From: Spirosoma utsteinense
Lineage (GTDB): Bacteria; Bacteroidota; Bacteroidia; Cytophagales; Spirosomataceae
DNA: 64,000 bases
Assembly (NCBI RefSeq): GCF_014282275.1
Contig: NZ_VFIA01000014.1
Coordinates: forward strand, 1-64,000
Reading direction: 5' to 3'
Shown here: positions 48,417 through 57,606 of the stretch, one piece after another
How the letters are laid out: each line of letters opens with the position of its first letter
Numbering within the stretch: the stretch's first letter is position 1
The notes under the pieces: model-generated
Databases searched by the model: none
What the model was told of the DNA's origin: nothing
Seen by the model: the letters and a program-made list of their open reading frames with translations, nothing else
Program-made: the position numbers and the translations under genes

Positions 48417-50006
48417 TCAGAGGACGGCCTTATCACCCCCTTCGGTTTGCAGGCGTTCATGAAGCGAATGCGTTGAGCTATCAGGTACATCCATTGGCAG
48501 ATAGACAAAGAAGGAAGTACCTTTTCCTACCTGACTCGTTACGGTAATTTTACCGCCATGATTCTCGACAATTTTCTTGCATAGTGCCAGTCCGATGCCT
48601 GTTCCTTGAAAGTCTTTCTGGGGATGTAACCGCTGAAAGATGGTGAATATCTTCTCCGCATACTGGGCATCAAAGCCGATTCCATTGTCCGCTACGGCCA
48701 GTTGTACGTAGTTTTTACGCGTGGGTAATTCTACCGACAATTCCATTGCGCTGCCTGTCATTACCGTAGCGGTGACTGTGATGCGGGGGGATTGGTTACA
48801 AAATTTCAGGGCATTTCCGATCAGATTTGATAGCAACTGATTGAGCTGAAGAGGGATGCCGGGAATAACGGGTAAATCGGTGGCCGTTATATGGGCTTTC
48901 TTTTCCTGAATCACCAATTCAAAGTCCGTTTTAACCTGCTCCATCACCTCCTGCAGGTCAACCGGGTAAAAGGGATCATTCGCATTCGATAATCGGCTGT
49001 AGTTAAGCACCGACTTTATCAGAGCCGCCATGCGTTCGGCCGAAGCAAAGATTTTCCCGTTGTACTGCCTGATTAGGACCGGGTCATCAGCCTTGCTTTC
49101 AGCCAGCTGCGAAAACAGTTGAATCTTGCGCAGGGGTTCCCGTAAATCGTGGGAGGCTACATAGGCAAATTGTTCCAGGTCCCGATTCGATTTCAGCAGC
49201 TTGGCGTTGACCATGGTCATCGCGGCATTCGTCTGCTCCAGTTCCTGAGTACGCTCCCGAATTCGTTCTTCGAGTTGGTGCGTCCATAGCCGGATTTCCG
49301 TATTCTGGCCTTCGATCTGGCTAAGCATCTGATTAAAGGCATCCGTCAGCAGGCCCACCTCGTCTTCCTGATATTTGGTGGCGCGTACGGTATAGGTATG
49401 TTCCTGGGAGACAAGCGTTGCGGTTTGGGCCAGGGCCAGAATGGGCTGGGATATGGTGCGCTGAAAGCGCCGGGAGAGAAGAAAAACAAACCATAACGAG
49501 ATTCCAATCACCAGGCCCACGATCAGGCTGTAACGAATAAAGCGTTCGTACATAGCGCCCATGTCCGATTTTAGGTATAGACTACCGAGTTGGGTCCGGC
49601 CCTGCACAACCGGCTGAAAGCCTTCTAAGTAGCCATTCTTAAACGCATAGGCATGAGCACCCGGCCCGGACGGAAACTGCCTGGCCGACATGGCTTCGGG
49701 ATAGTGGGCAAATAACTTGCCCTTCTTGTCGTACAGGCAGGCAGCAACAATATGGCGGTTGGTCCGCAGTGCAACCAGGGTTTCCTCGGCATCCACAGCG
49801 CTGTCGAAGGCCAGGGCCGCCGTGCTGTTGGCAGCAATGATCTCGGCCAGCGTCATCAACTGGCTTTTCAGGGTTTGCCGAAACGTGACGTATTCATAGA
49901 TAAAAAAAGCGGTGCAGGTTAACCCTAAGGCTAATCCGCTGGTCAGCAGCATAGCCCGCATGAGCTGCCGCTGAATAGGTACCCCTTTGGACGTTCGGTC
50001 TTTCAT
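48417..50006 (-). CDS. Sensor histidine kinase with CHASE8-like periplasmic domain
   Basis: A 529-residue kinase. Transmembrane segment one is at about residues 17-36, then a periplasmic domain of about 125 residues with the CHASE8-type signature of YfiN (NSTAALAFDSAVDAEETLVA, then HIVAACLYDKKGKLFAHYP), transmembrane segment two (IVGLVIGISLWFVFLLSRRF), HAMP (ATKYQEDEVGLLTDAFNQML), a coiled coil, HisKA with His286 (VASHDLREPLRK), and HATPase (NLIGNALKFC, DNGIGFD, GTGIGLALC). It follows the YfiR-like gene by 6 bp. In Pseudomonas the CHASE8 domain belongs to a diguanylate cyclase held off by YfiR; here the output is a kinase, so YfiR probably restrains phosphorylation instead. Confidence 0.9.
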   Translation of the reverse strand: MKDRTSKGVPIQRQLMRAMLLTSGLALGLTCTAFFIYEYVTFRQTLKSQLMTLAEIIAANSTAALAFDSAVDAEETLVALRTNRHIVAACLYDKKGKLFAHYPEAMSARQFPSGPGAHAYAFKNGYLEGFQPVVQGRTQLGSLYLKSDMGAMYERFIRYSLIVGLVIGISLWFVFLLSRRFQRTISQPILALAQTATLVSQEHTYTVRATKYQEDEVGLLTDAFNQMLSQIEGQNTEIRLWTHQLEERIRERTQELEQTNAAMTMVNAKLLKSNRDLEQFAYVASHDLREPLRKIQLFSQLAESKADDPVLIRQYNGKIFASAERMAALIKSVLNYSRLSNANDPFYPVDLQEVMEQVKTDFELVIQEKKAHITATDLPVIPGIPLQLNQLLSNLIGNALKFCNQSPRITVTATVMTGSAMELSVELPTRKNYVQLAVADNGIGFDAQYAEKIFTIFQRLHPQKDFQGTGIGLALCKKIVENHGGKITVTSQVGKGTSFFVYLPMDVPDSSTHSLHERLQTEGGDKAVL

Positions 50007-50012
50007 AGCTTC

Positions 50013-50537
50013 TTACTTTACGATGTCGGCCACTTGCAGTAATTTCGAACTGATGCCCAACTGAGCAGCCCGCAGCGCGCCGGGGCTGATTTCAAGTCTT
50101 ATTTTATTGTTCCGGGTTAGAAACCGGATCATGCCGCCCTGTCGGGTGAACGTGGGGGCTTCACCAACCGTCAGCACGGGTCGCTGACCGATTAGCGCCA
50201 GCGTTTGGGTCAATTGTTTGAAATCGGTTACGTTGATATACAGCAGATGGCACTCCTTTAGCTCAGCAGCCGACTGAACAGGCTGCACCCGAATCGGGTG
50301 ATTCCCCACTTTCTCTCCGGCGACCGTTTCCAGCAGCACCGCCCCCATACGATCCTCGCCCACAATACCGATGATGAACGGCGAAGATGGTCCAGCAAAA
50401 GCCTCTTCCGGCCAGTCAATAAACCGGGTGAAGTTATACATAAACACGGCTTTGACGCTCAGCTCCGGTGCAGGCGCAACCTGCGCCCACGCCAGGCCGA
50501 ACGGCCAAATCAGTAACCATGTTATTAGTAACTTCAT
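50013..50537 (-). CDS. YfiR family (DUF4154) periplasmic protein
   Basis: Start at ATG 50537 gives 174 residues with a signal peptide (LLITWLLIWPFGLAWA); the longer open frame upstream lacks such a signal and overlaps the TonB gene. The YfiR/DUF4154 pattern is clear: VKAVFMYNFTRFIDWPEEAF, then FIIGIVGEDRMGAVL, CHLLYINVTD and IRFLTRNNKIRLEISPGALR, AQLGISSKLLQVADIV. The conserved redox-sensing Cys pairs of P. aeruginosa YfiR are reduced to a single Cys (CHLLYIN). It is a periplasmic negative regulator in the known systems; its partner here should be the CHASE8 kinase next to it. Confidence 0.9.
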   Translation of the reverse strand: MKLLITWLLIWPFGLAWAQVAPAPELSVKAVFMYNFTRFIDWPEEAFAGPSSPFIIGIVGEDRMGAVLLETVAGEKVGNHPIRVQPVQSAAELKECHLLYINVTDFKQLTQTLALIGQRPVLTVGEAPTFTRQGGMIRFLTRNNKIRLEISPGALRAAQLGISSKLLQVADIVK

Positions 50538-50587
50538 GTATAGGTTGGCAGGTAAACCGCCTGGGGAAGAACCATCAATGCTACCCA

Positions 50588-52474
50588 TTAGAAACGAGCC
50601 ACCAGGCTTGCGAACAGGCTTCGGGGGATGGCCAGTGAGCCAAATTCGACATGTTGGCGCTGCCCCAGATTTTTGCCCACGACCGACACTTCCAGCCAAC
50701 TGTGCGTCCAGGCCAGACGGGCGTCAGCGGTCAGGTAAGCCGGAACTCGGGCGGTGGCCAGGGTCTTGGGCAGATCAGCACGGTAATGTCCCACGACATC
50801 AAACTGGAAACCGGCCGGCAAGTCCAGGATCGACTGGATCATCACCCTGTTTTTGGCATCGTTACCCAGATAAGCGGGGTCGAACTGACGACCGGGTTTA
50901 GCATACAGATTTTTGTCAAAATACGTATACCCCGCCCGGATGCGCCACCGCGGGTTTACCTGGTAGTGAGCGGCTAATTCGACTCCCCAGGACTCTCCCT
51001 GCGAGCCATTCTGAATCTGGTAGGTAAGGGTTCCCGGCAAGGCTTCTACGCTGTAAATGTCCCGGTAACTATTGTAAAAACCAGCCAGAGAGAGCGTAGC
51101 ATTCGGGGCAGGCTGTAGCCGATACCCCAGTTCGTAGGCAATGACTTTTTCGGACACAAAGTTAGGCCCACCGGCTACACTTGGTTTGTCGGGCGGGAGC
51201 GGATAGGCTGGCAGGTAATAGTCGACATCCAGTCGACTGGGCGTACGAACCGCCCGGGAGATGGCTGCCCATACCAGGTTATCGGGTTTGACTGACCAGG
51301 CCAGACGGGCACTGGGCTGCACTTCAACGCCGGAGTACACATTGTGGAGGAACTTCGTGCCGAGCGTTAGTTTCAGCTTGTTGGTAAGGTCGATTTCATC
51401 CTGAAAGAAGCCGGTATATAGCGGTAAGTTTTTCCGGGGCGGAAGGATGCCTACCGTCGTGGTTCGAAAATCAGAAAAATCACGGGCCAGCCGATAGCCC
51501 AGCCCCCAGAGTACACGATGCCGCTGTCTGATAGGAAAGCGATGTTGCAGGTCGAGATCGTAGGTCGACAGTTGATCGGATCCCTGCGAAGGAGCGTCCT
51601 CCCGGTAGTAACGATCGTAATACAGTTGCAGCATCAGCTCGGACTGCTCAGAAACAGTATGCGTCCAGCGGCCCAGCAGATGCTGACCATTCATGTCCGA
51701 ATTACCGGCGGCCGTGTTTCGCGTCCCACCAAGCCATTGGCCCTGTAACGAAAATTTATCGGTCGTTGACGGGGTCCAGTCAGCCCGGAAGCCGCCCTGC
51801 GTCAATTGCCAGTCATCCTGATTATCCATTCCTGAAGGGAGCTTCGTCGGACTCCGGGCGAAATGCTGCCCATACACCCGGTAGGTCAGGTTTTTGCCCA
51901 GCCGACCGCCGTAGCGCAGATTTACTCTGTTTTTCAGCCAGTTTCCTGCCGTAGCCGAGACATACAGGCCCTGCGTATCAGCGGCATTTTTGGTAATGAT
52001 GTTGACCACACCATTGACGGCATTGGCGCCCCACAAGGTACCACCGGGTCCGCTAACCATCTCAATGCGGGCAACATCTTCCAGCAGAATAGCCTGCATC
52101 TCCCAAAGGACCCCACCAAAGAAGGGTGTATAGACGGTTCGTCCGTCGACCATGACCAGGAGCTTATTGGCAAAAATAGTATTGAAGCCCCGGGCACTGA
52201 TGATCCAGGTACTGGCATTTAACTGGGCAACCTGCAGATTCGATAGGAGTTGTAAGGCTTCAGGAAGATTCGTGGCTCCCGAACGTTGGATGTCGGCACC
52301 CGTGATGACCTGAATGGCCGAAGCGACTTCCGATAACTTCTGGGGTGTTCTCGATACTAAGGTGACATCAATATTCATCAGCTGCTCCAGGCTCAGTTTT
52401 TTTAACTTGCTGGGTGATGAGGGTTCCGAAGACTGGGCCTTTGCGGAAAGGGAGAACAAGAGCATGACCCACAT
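50588..52474 (-). CDS. TonB-dependent receptor
   Basis: A receptor of about 628 residues from ATG 52474 (a short signal, MWVMLLFSLSAKAQ); the frame stays open to 52651, so a longer start is possible. Plug: LSLEQLMNIDVTLVSRTPQK, AIQVITGADIQRSG, ISARGFNTIFANKLLVMVDG and VEVSGPGG-type segment MVSGPGGTLWGANAVNGVVN. The barrel ends LFASLVARF with terminal Phe. It lacks a CarboxypepD domain. This short vitamin-B12/colicin-receptor-like type is repeatedly found with YfiR and a CHASE8 signalling protein; the ligand is unknown. 50 bp separate it from the YfiR-like gene. Confidence 0.9.
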   Translation of the reverse strand: MWVMLLFSLSAKAQSSEPSSPSKLKKLSLEQLMNIDVTLVSRTPQKLSEVASAIQVITGADIQRSGATNLPEALQLLSNLQVAQLNASTWIISARGFNTIFANKLLVMVDGRTVYTPFFGGVLWEMQAILLEDVARIEMVSGPGGTLWGANAVNGVVNIITKNAADTQGLYVSATAGNWLKNRVNLRYGGRLGKNLTYRVYGQHFARSPTKLPSGMDNQDDWQLTQGGFRADWTPSTTDKFSLQGQWLGGTRNTAAGNSDMNGQHLLGRWTHTVSEQSELMLQLYYDRYYREDAPSQGSDQLSTYDLDLQHRFPIRQRHRVLWGLGYRLARDFSDFRTTTVGILPPRKNLPLYTGFFQDEIDLTNKLKLTLGTKFLHNVYSGVEVQPSARLAWSVKPDNLVWAAISRAVRTPSRLDVDYYLPAYPLPPDKPSVAGGPNFVSEKVIAYELGYRLQPAPNATLSLAGFYNSYRDIYSVEALPGTLTYQIQNGSQGESWGVELAAHYQVNPRWRIRAGYTYFDKNLYAKPGRQFDPAYLGNDAKNRVMIQSILDLPAGFQFDVVGHYRADLPKTLATARVPAYLTADARLAWTHSWLEVSVVGKNLGQRQHVEFGSLAIPRSLFASLVARF

Positions 52475-52651
52475 CCATAAGCAAATCGACCACCCATCTG
52501 TAACCAGGCGCGGGCACCCGGTAAAGATCAAGGCAAAAATCGGGCCTGGAGCGTACCGACGGCATCGTTGACCTAAGCCTACCAGGGTAGCGATCGAGTG
52601 GATGTATACACCAAAAAAATCGTGTGTACGAAGCGGTACATTTTCTCTCAT

Positions 52652-53002
52652 AGGGTAACGTTGCTCAAAAAGTTAGTCAATCCGTTGATAGCATGTAAAG
52701 CGAATGACTTGACCGTCAGGCCAACTGACTCCGTCTAGCTGATTACGTTTCGGCCCAATGAGCAGCACGTTTCGCCATTAAGGTCACAATAACGGCTGAA
52801 TCATCCAAACGTAAAACGGTCGCCGTTTTTTTACTTCTGGTCGGCCAACAAAGCTACGAATGACCACCCGTATCGACGCTGTGTCGTTCGCCCGTTTGGC
52901 CATTGACAACAAGCGGGCAAATTAGTCGAATCAGATGTAGTGCCAATACAGACAATCCATTAGATTCGCCGTATGAACGCTTTCGGGCAAAATTAACGAG
53001 GA
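52652..53002. other. Divergent intergenic region
   Basis: About 350 bp between the divergent TonB receptor and PAS-kinase genes. Both promoters should be here, but I found no convincing -7/-33 pair and no palindrome. No gene seen. Confidence 0.35.
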
Positions 53003-56000
53003 GTGACCGACGATTCCAACCGCTTACAGCAAGAAACTATCGCCCCAACAGGCAGCCCTCAACGGCTCCGGCCCGTGGAGGAATCCCTGGCCGCTGCCTT
53101 CACGAACGCAGAGGTAGGCTTTGTTATCGCCCATACGAACGGGACCCTTCTATACGTCAATCAGGCAGTAGGCAATCTAACGGGTTACCCGCCCAGCGAG
53201 CTGATCAATAAACCCTATGCCCTGGTCATTCACCCGGAGGATCAGGGGCGCTATCAACATGAACTAAAGAACCTGATGACGGGGAGCATAAGCTCGCTGA
53301 CCACGCAGCTACGCTGTATTCATAAAGACGGCCACATAACCTGGGTCAAGCTTCATACAACCTTGCTCGTTGCCGATGAGGGCCAGGCTGATCGCCTGTT
53401 TTCGATCATTGACGATGTTACCAACGAGGTTATCGTGCGCGACGACCAGCAGAAATTGCTGGCGCTGGTCGACAATAGCCTCAGTTTTATGGCCATCGCT
53501 GATCTGGAAGGCCGGGTAACCTACATCAATGAGGCTGGCAGAGCACTGGTTGGTCTGGCTAAAGCAGACGGGCTGAAAGGTATTACCGTAGCGGATTTCT
53601 ATTCGCCCGACCAGTACGCCCTGATTCGCGACGTGGCCGTTCCGACGCTACTCCGCCAGGGGTATTGGTCAGGCCGGGTGAAGCTGACCCATTTCAAAAC
53701 CGGAGAAACGATTCCCTGTCAGGCCAGCGGTATTCGGATCGATGATCCAAACACCGGAAAGCCGATCGGGAGAGGGTTCACCATGCGGGACTTGCGGCCC
53801 GAGCTGGCGGCCCAGGAAACACAACAAAAACTGTTGACGTTAGTCGATAACAGCATCGAGTTGATGTCTGTTTTAGAACTGGATGGCAGAAACGCGTATA
53901 TCAATAAGGCGGGGCTGGCCCTGTTGGGCTTTGAGAGCGCCGAACAGGTTCAGGAAACGCCCATATCCCAGCTTCACGCCCCCGAACATTTTGCCCTGGT
54001 TGAACAAGACGTCCTGCCGTCCGTGATGCGCACCGGCCGATGGTCTGGGGAAATGCTGGTTCGTCACCTGAAGACGGGTGAGGTATTCCCCGTTTTTAAT
54101 AATACGATTCGTATTGACGACCCACACACGAGTCAGCCCATAGCGGTGGGTGCCGTTATGCGCGACAGGCGACCCGAACTGCTGGCCCAACAAGCCTTAC
54201 TGACCAGCGAAGCGCGCTTCCGCAGCTTGATTATGCAGGCTCCGGTCGCGGTCGCGGTATTTCGCGGAGATGAGTTTGTGTTTGAGACCGTTAACGAGGC
54301 TTACTTGCCTCTCATTGGTAAAACAAGACCCGAGGTAGAGGGCAAACCGCTATTTGAGGTACTCCCTGAAACCAGGTCTACCCTGGAACCACTGGCTCGA
54401 GAACTCCTCCGCACGGGCGTTCCGTTTCCGGCCAGCGAGTTTGCGATCGTCCTTAACCGGCATGGCCGTGAGGAGACCTGCTACTTCAATTCAATCTGGG
54501 AGCCCCTACGCCTAAGTGACGGCCGCATTGATGGCTTTGTCGTCGTAGCGCATGAAGTTACGCAACAAGTTCTTGCCCGGAAAAGGGCAGAGGCCAGTGA
54601 AGCCAAGCTCCGCTCCATCATTGAGGAAGCCCCCGTGGCTACCTGCCTGTTTGTGGGTCCTCAACTGGTGATTGAACTGGCGAATCAACCCATGATTCGT
54701 TTCTTTGGCCGCGGGCCCTCCATTGTGGGCCAACCCGTCCGAGACGTATTGACCGGCGCTGATGGTGACGTATCCGCCATTGCCCTTTTGGAGCAGGTCT
54801 TTAGAACAGGCAACTCCTTTACGGCCCCCGCAGCTCCGGCCAATCTAATCATTGGTGGCGTAGAGAGCACCTATTATTTCGATTTAAGTCTAAAACCCCT
54901 GCGTAATGAGGCTGGTCAGGTCTATGCCATTCTGGAAACGGCCATCGAGGTAACGGCCGAAGTCATAAATCGAAAAAAGCTGGAAGCGAGTGAAACGTAC
55001 TTTCGTCGGTTAACCGATACGGTGCCCACCATCATCTGGGAAACGGCACCCGATGGCAACTGTACCTATCTGAACCAGCAGTGGTATGCGGCTACGGGGC
55101 AAACTCAGGCCGAGGCCGAGGGCTTTGGCTGGCTCCGGGCTACACACCCCGACGACAAACCTGAAGTCGGTCGCCTTTTTATGGAGGCCAATCAACGCCA
55201 GACATCGTTTCGTGCGCTGTACCGAATGCGCCAAACGGATGGTTCTTACCGCTGGACGATCGACTTAGGGAGCCCCCGGTTCAGTGAAACGGGGGCGTAT
55301 GAGGGCATGATCGGGACGGTGGTCGATGTGCATGAACAGGTGCTCGCCGGCCAGGCGATTGAGGAAAGCGAAGCGCGGTTCCGCACCTTATCGGCCCAGT
55401 TAGACCAGCAGGTGCAGGCGCGTACCCAGCAATTGGAAGCCTCGATTCACGACTTACAGCGGTCGAATGAGAACCTGCAGCAATTTGCCTATATCGCCAG
55501 TCACGATCTGCAGGAACCCCTGCGCAAGATTCAATCGTTCGGCGACCTCCTAAAGAATCAATACGCAACTGGGCTGGGCGAGGGGATTACGTACTTGGAC
55601 CGAATGCAGTCGGCGGCCAGCCGAATGTCTACCCTGATTCGGGACCTGCTGGCCTATTCCCGGATTTCCACCCAGCAGGAAGCAACGGCCCGGGTGCCGC
55701 TTACGCAGGTTGTCCGGCAAGCCGTCCTTGACTTAGACCTGCTCATTGGCGAAACCCGCGCCGTAATCCGGATTGATCCGCTCCCAACGGTGCTGGGTGA
55801 CACGTCTCAACTAGGTCAGCTGTTTTTGAATCTGCTGGGGAATGCCCTCAAGTTTCGTCGAACCGGGGTACCCCCCCAGGTCCAGATTCAGGCGCACCAT
55901 GTCCTGCCCTCTGACTTACCCCCGTCGGTAAAACCTGCTCGGGCGGCCCCCACCTATCATCGCATCGATGTGACTGACAATGGGATCGGATTTGATGAGC

Positions 56001-56176
56001 AGTATGTCGACCGCATCTTTCAGGTGTTTCAGCGTCTGCATGGACGCAGCGAGTATACGGGTACGGGCATTGGGTTAGCCATTTGTGAGAAAGTGGCGGC
56101 CAATCATGGGGGTGCCATTACGGCCAGGAGTCAACCCGGTCAGGGGGCGACGTTTAGCATTTACTTGCCTGCCTAA
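53003..56176 (+). CDS. Multi-PAS sensor histidine kinase
   Basis: A 1057-residue soluble kinase starting at GTG 53003 behind the weak ribosome site AACGAGGA. Six PAS domains in a row, starting near residues 25, 150, 275, 400, 530 and 660 (examples: GTLLYVNQAVGNLTGYPPSE, GRVTYINEAGRALVG, GRNAYINKAGLALLGF, GNCTYLNQQWYAATGQTQAE). Then a coiled coil, HisKA with His834 (IASHDLQEPLRKI) and HATPase (LLGNALKFR, DNGIGFDEQYVDRIFQVFQR, GTGIGLAIC). PAS 2 and 3 are a tandem duplication (both open LLxLVDNS). No membrane segment, so it probably senses internal signals. There is no adjacent response regulator. Confidence 0.93.
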   Translation: MTDDSNRLQQETIAPTGSPQRLRPVEESLAAAFTNAEVGFVIAHTNGTLLYVNQAVGNLTGYPPSELINKPYALVIHPEDQGRYQHELKNLMTGSISSLTTQLRCIHKDGHITWVKLHTTLLVADEGQADRLFSIIDDVTNEVIVRDDQQKLLALVDNSLSFMAIADLEGRVTYINEAGRALVGLAKADGLKGITVADFYSPDQYALIRDVAVPTLLRQGYWSGRVKLTHFKTGETIPCQASGIRIDDPNTGKPIGRGFTMRDLRPELAAQETQQKLLTLVDNSIELMSVLELDGRNAYINKAGLALLGFESAEQVQETPISQLHAPEHFALVEQDVLPSVMRTGRWSGEMLVRHLKTGEVFPVFNNTIRIDDPHTSQPIAVGAVMRDRRPELLAQQALLTSEARFRSLIMQAPVAVAVFRGDEFVFETVNEAYLPLIGKTRPEVEGKPLFEVLPETRSTLEPLARELLRTGVPFPASEFAIVLNRHGREETCYFNSIWEPLRLSDGRIDGFVVVAHEVTQQVLARKRAEASEAKLRSIIEEAPVATCLFVGPQLVIELANQPMIRFFGRGPSIVGQPVRDVLTGADGDVSAIALLEQVFRTGNSFTAPAAPANLIIGGVESTYYFDLSLKPLRNEAGQVYAILETAIEVTAEVINRKKLEASETYFRRLTDTVPTIIWETAPDGNCTYLNQQWYAATGQTQAEAEGFGWLRATHPDDKPEVGRLFMEANQRQTSFRALYRMRQTDGSYRWTIDLGSPRFSETGAYEGMIGTVVDVHEQVLAGQAIEESEARFRTLSAQLDQQVQARTQQLEASIHDLQRSNENLQQFAYIASHDLQEPLRKIQSFGDLLKNQYATGLGEGITYLDRMQSAASRMSTLIRDLLAYSRISTQQEATARVPLTQVVRQAVLDLDLLIGETRAVIRIDPLPTVLGDTSQLGQLFLNLLGNALKFRRTGVPPQVQIQAHHVLPSDLPPSVKPARAAPTYHRIDVTDNGIGFDEQYVDRIFQVFQRLHGRSEYTGTGIGLAICEKVAANHGGAITARSQPGQGATFSIYLPA

Positions 56177-56768
56177 GCTTATTTAAGGTGTAAAGCGAGG
56201 TTCAATCAGTTAAGTTAGTTCATTGAAGGGGTACCGCTTCCGTCAATCGCTAAACATAAACCACCTTAATGCGCAACGTAGGCTATGGTCAGTTAGGCAG
56301 GGCTATCCTGGGAGTTAATACACTTTTCCGTATGCTCACCCCTATTCCAGTTGACTATTTTAGTTTAGTAAAAAGCCAGTTTGTGTTACAAATTGAACTT
56401 ACAATCTTCAATCAATGAATAGATTATGTCAAGTTAAGCCGTCAATTGAAATCGTCCAATTAACCCTCCGATTGTAACTGGGGCTGGCCAGGATGTGAGA
56501 GGGGAATGAAGTAGATTTTTTTTCTGGCTTCGGCACGGTACGCCGTCGCGGATCTGATTCCAAGCGACTGTATCCAAAGAATCACATTGCTAAAAAGCCG
56601 CGCCAAGAGAAGTTGGACGCGGCTTTTTAGAATCAGATTAGTGTATCGATCGAATCACCCGATTTTTAACGTCAATAAGTCTCAAGCGTAATCTGTCGCG
56701 TACGGGATGTTGCCACCTGGCTACGGTCCTTACTGAAGTTCGATCAGACAAGCTCTGCCTGCGTTTCC
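56177..56768. other. Intergenic region with a bidirectional terminator
   Basis: About 590 bp between two convergent genes. It holds the hairpin terminator at 56592-56628 and, at 56534-56548, one of two copies of a 15-bp sequence (see 59925-59939). No gene recognised. Confidence 0.5.
56592..56628. terminator. Bidirectional rho-independent terminator
   Basis: AAAAAGCCGCG (56592-56602) pairs perfectly with CGCGGCTTTTT (56618-56628); a CCAA/TTGG pairing inside the loop can extend it. A-run before and T-run after make it work on both strands, serving the PAS-kinase and the membrane-protein gene. Confidence 0.85.
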
Positions 56769-57419
56769 CTACACCGACTCCCGATTCGCATCTACCCAGT
56801 AGCCAAGTGCCACTACCAGCCATAAGACCTGAGCGCTCCAGGCTAGGGCCGCTACACTGGCAGGGGCCGGGCCGAGTGCACCGCCCAAATAAACGAGCAC
56901 TAAAAAGGCCATTAGGCCCCAGAGTGCGAATCGCCCAGTGCGGTTACGCGCCCGTGTGTGGCGCAGGTACACCCATAAACCGACCGCCAGCGAGCCTAGT
57001 TCGATGACCAGCGTAGCGGGCAGATTTTGCCACAGCCCCAGTCCTGCTTTAGGGGATTGGCCAAAGTAAAGGGGCAGATCGGGCCGGTGCATGAGTAGGT
57101 CGAGCAGCCAGTGACTGGGCACCAGCAGGCCCACCAGCAGGGCTTCGCGCCAGTTACGCCGAAACAGACCGTAGGCGAGGCCCAGTGCTACCCCTAATAC
57201 CACTTCCGCCAACAGACTATGCGAGAAGGGATAATACACGAAGTCAAGGGGCGAGGCAGCCAGTAGACCAGGACGGATTTCGACGCGCTCGACGCCCAGC
57301 AGCAATAGGGTGGGCCACAGTAAATCAGCCAGCTGGGTAGCCAGAAACAAGGTGCCCAGTGACACGCGCGGTTGCAGGGGCTTGGTCGCCAGACCGACCC
57401 CAAAATGGCCTAAAAACAT
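56769..57419 (-). CDS. Membrane protein of the YdjM/DUF457 metal-dependent hydrolase-like group
   Basis: Start chosen at ATG 57419 (MFLGHFGVGLATKPLQPRVS), which matches the family start; a longer frame begins at 57452. 216 residues, with about six hydrophobic segments and His residues in the places typical of this group: GHFGVG, YYPFSHSLLAEV and VPSHWLLDLLMHRPDLPLY. These annotated metal-dependent hydrolases are small polytopic membrane proteins whose enzymatic activity has not been shown here. It stands by itself, with a terminator behind it. Confidence 0.8.
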   Translation of the reverse strand: MFLGHFGVGLATKPLQPRVSLGTLFLATQLADLLWPTLLLLGVERVEIRPGLLAASPLDFVYYPFSHSLLAEVVLGVALGLAYGLFRRNWREALLVGLLVPSHWLLDLLMHRPDLPLYFGQSPKAGLGLWQNLPATLVIELGSLAVGLWVYLRHTRARNRTGRFALWGLMAFLVLVYLGGALGPAPASVAALAWSAQVLWLVVALGYWVDANRESV

Positions 57420-57606
57420 GGTGGTTACCCAGTGGGCGTTAGTACACCTCAAAGTTATTGCGAGCCGATGTCTGGCTTGTTGACCGATTCCGAAAATCAG
57501 ATTGACTTTTCGCGCAAGGCGTTAAAAAGGACGAGTTGACCCTTGTTCGGTAGTTGGATACCCCACCCCTGGCCACGTTGCGATCAGCTCCAGGCGCTTA
57601 ACGCGA

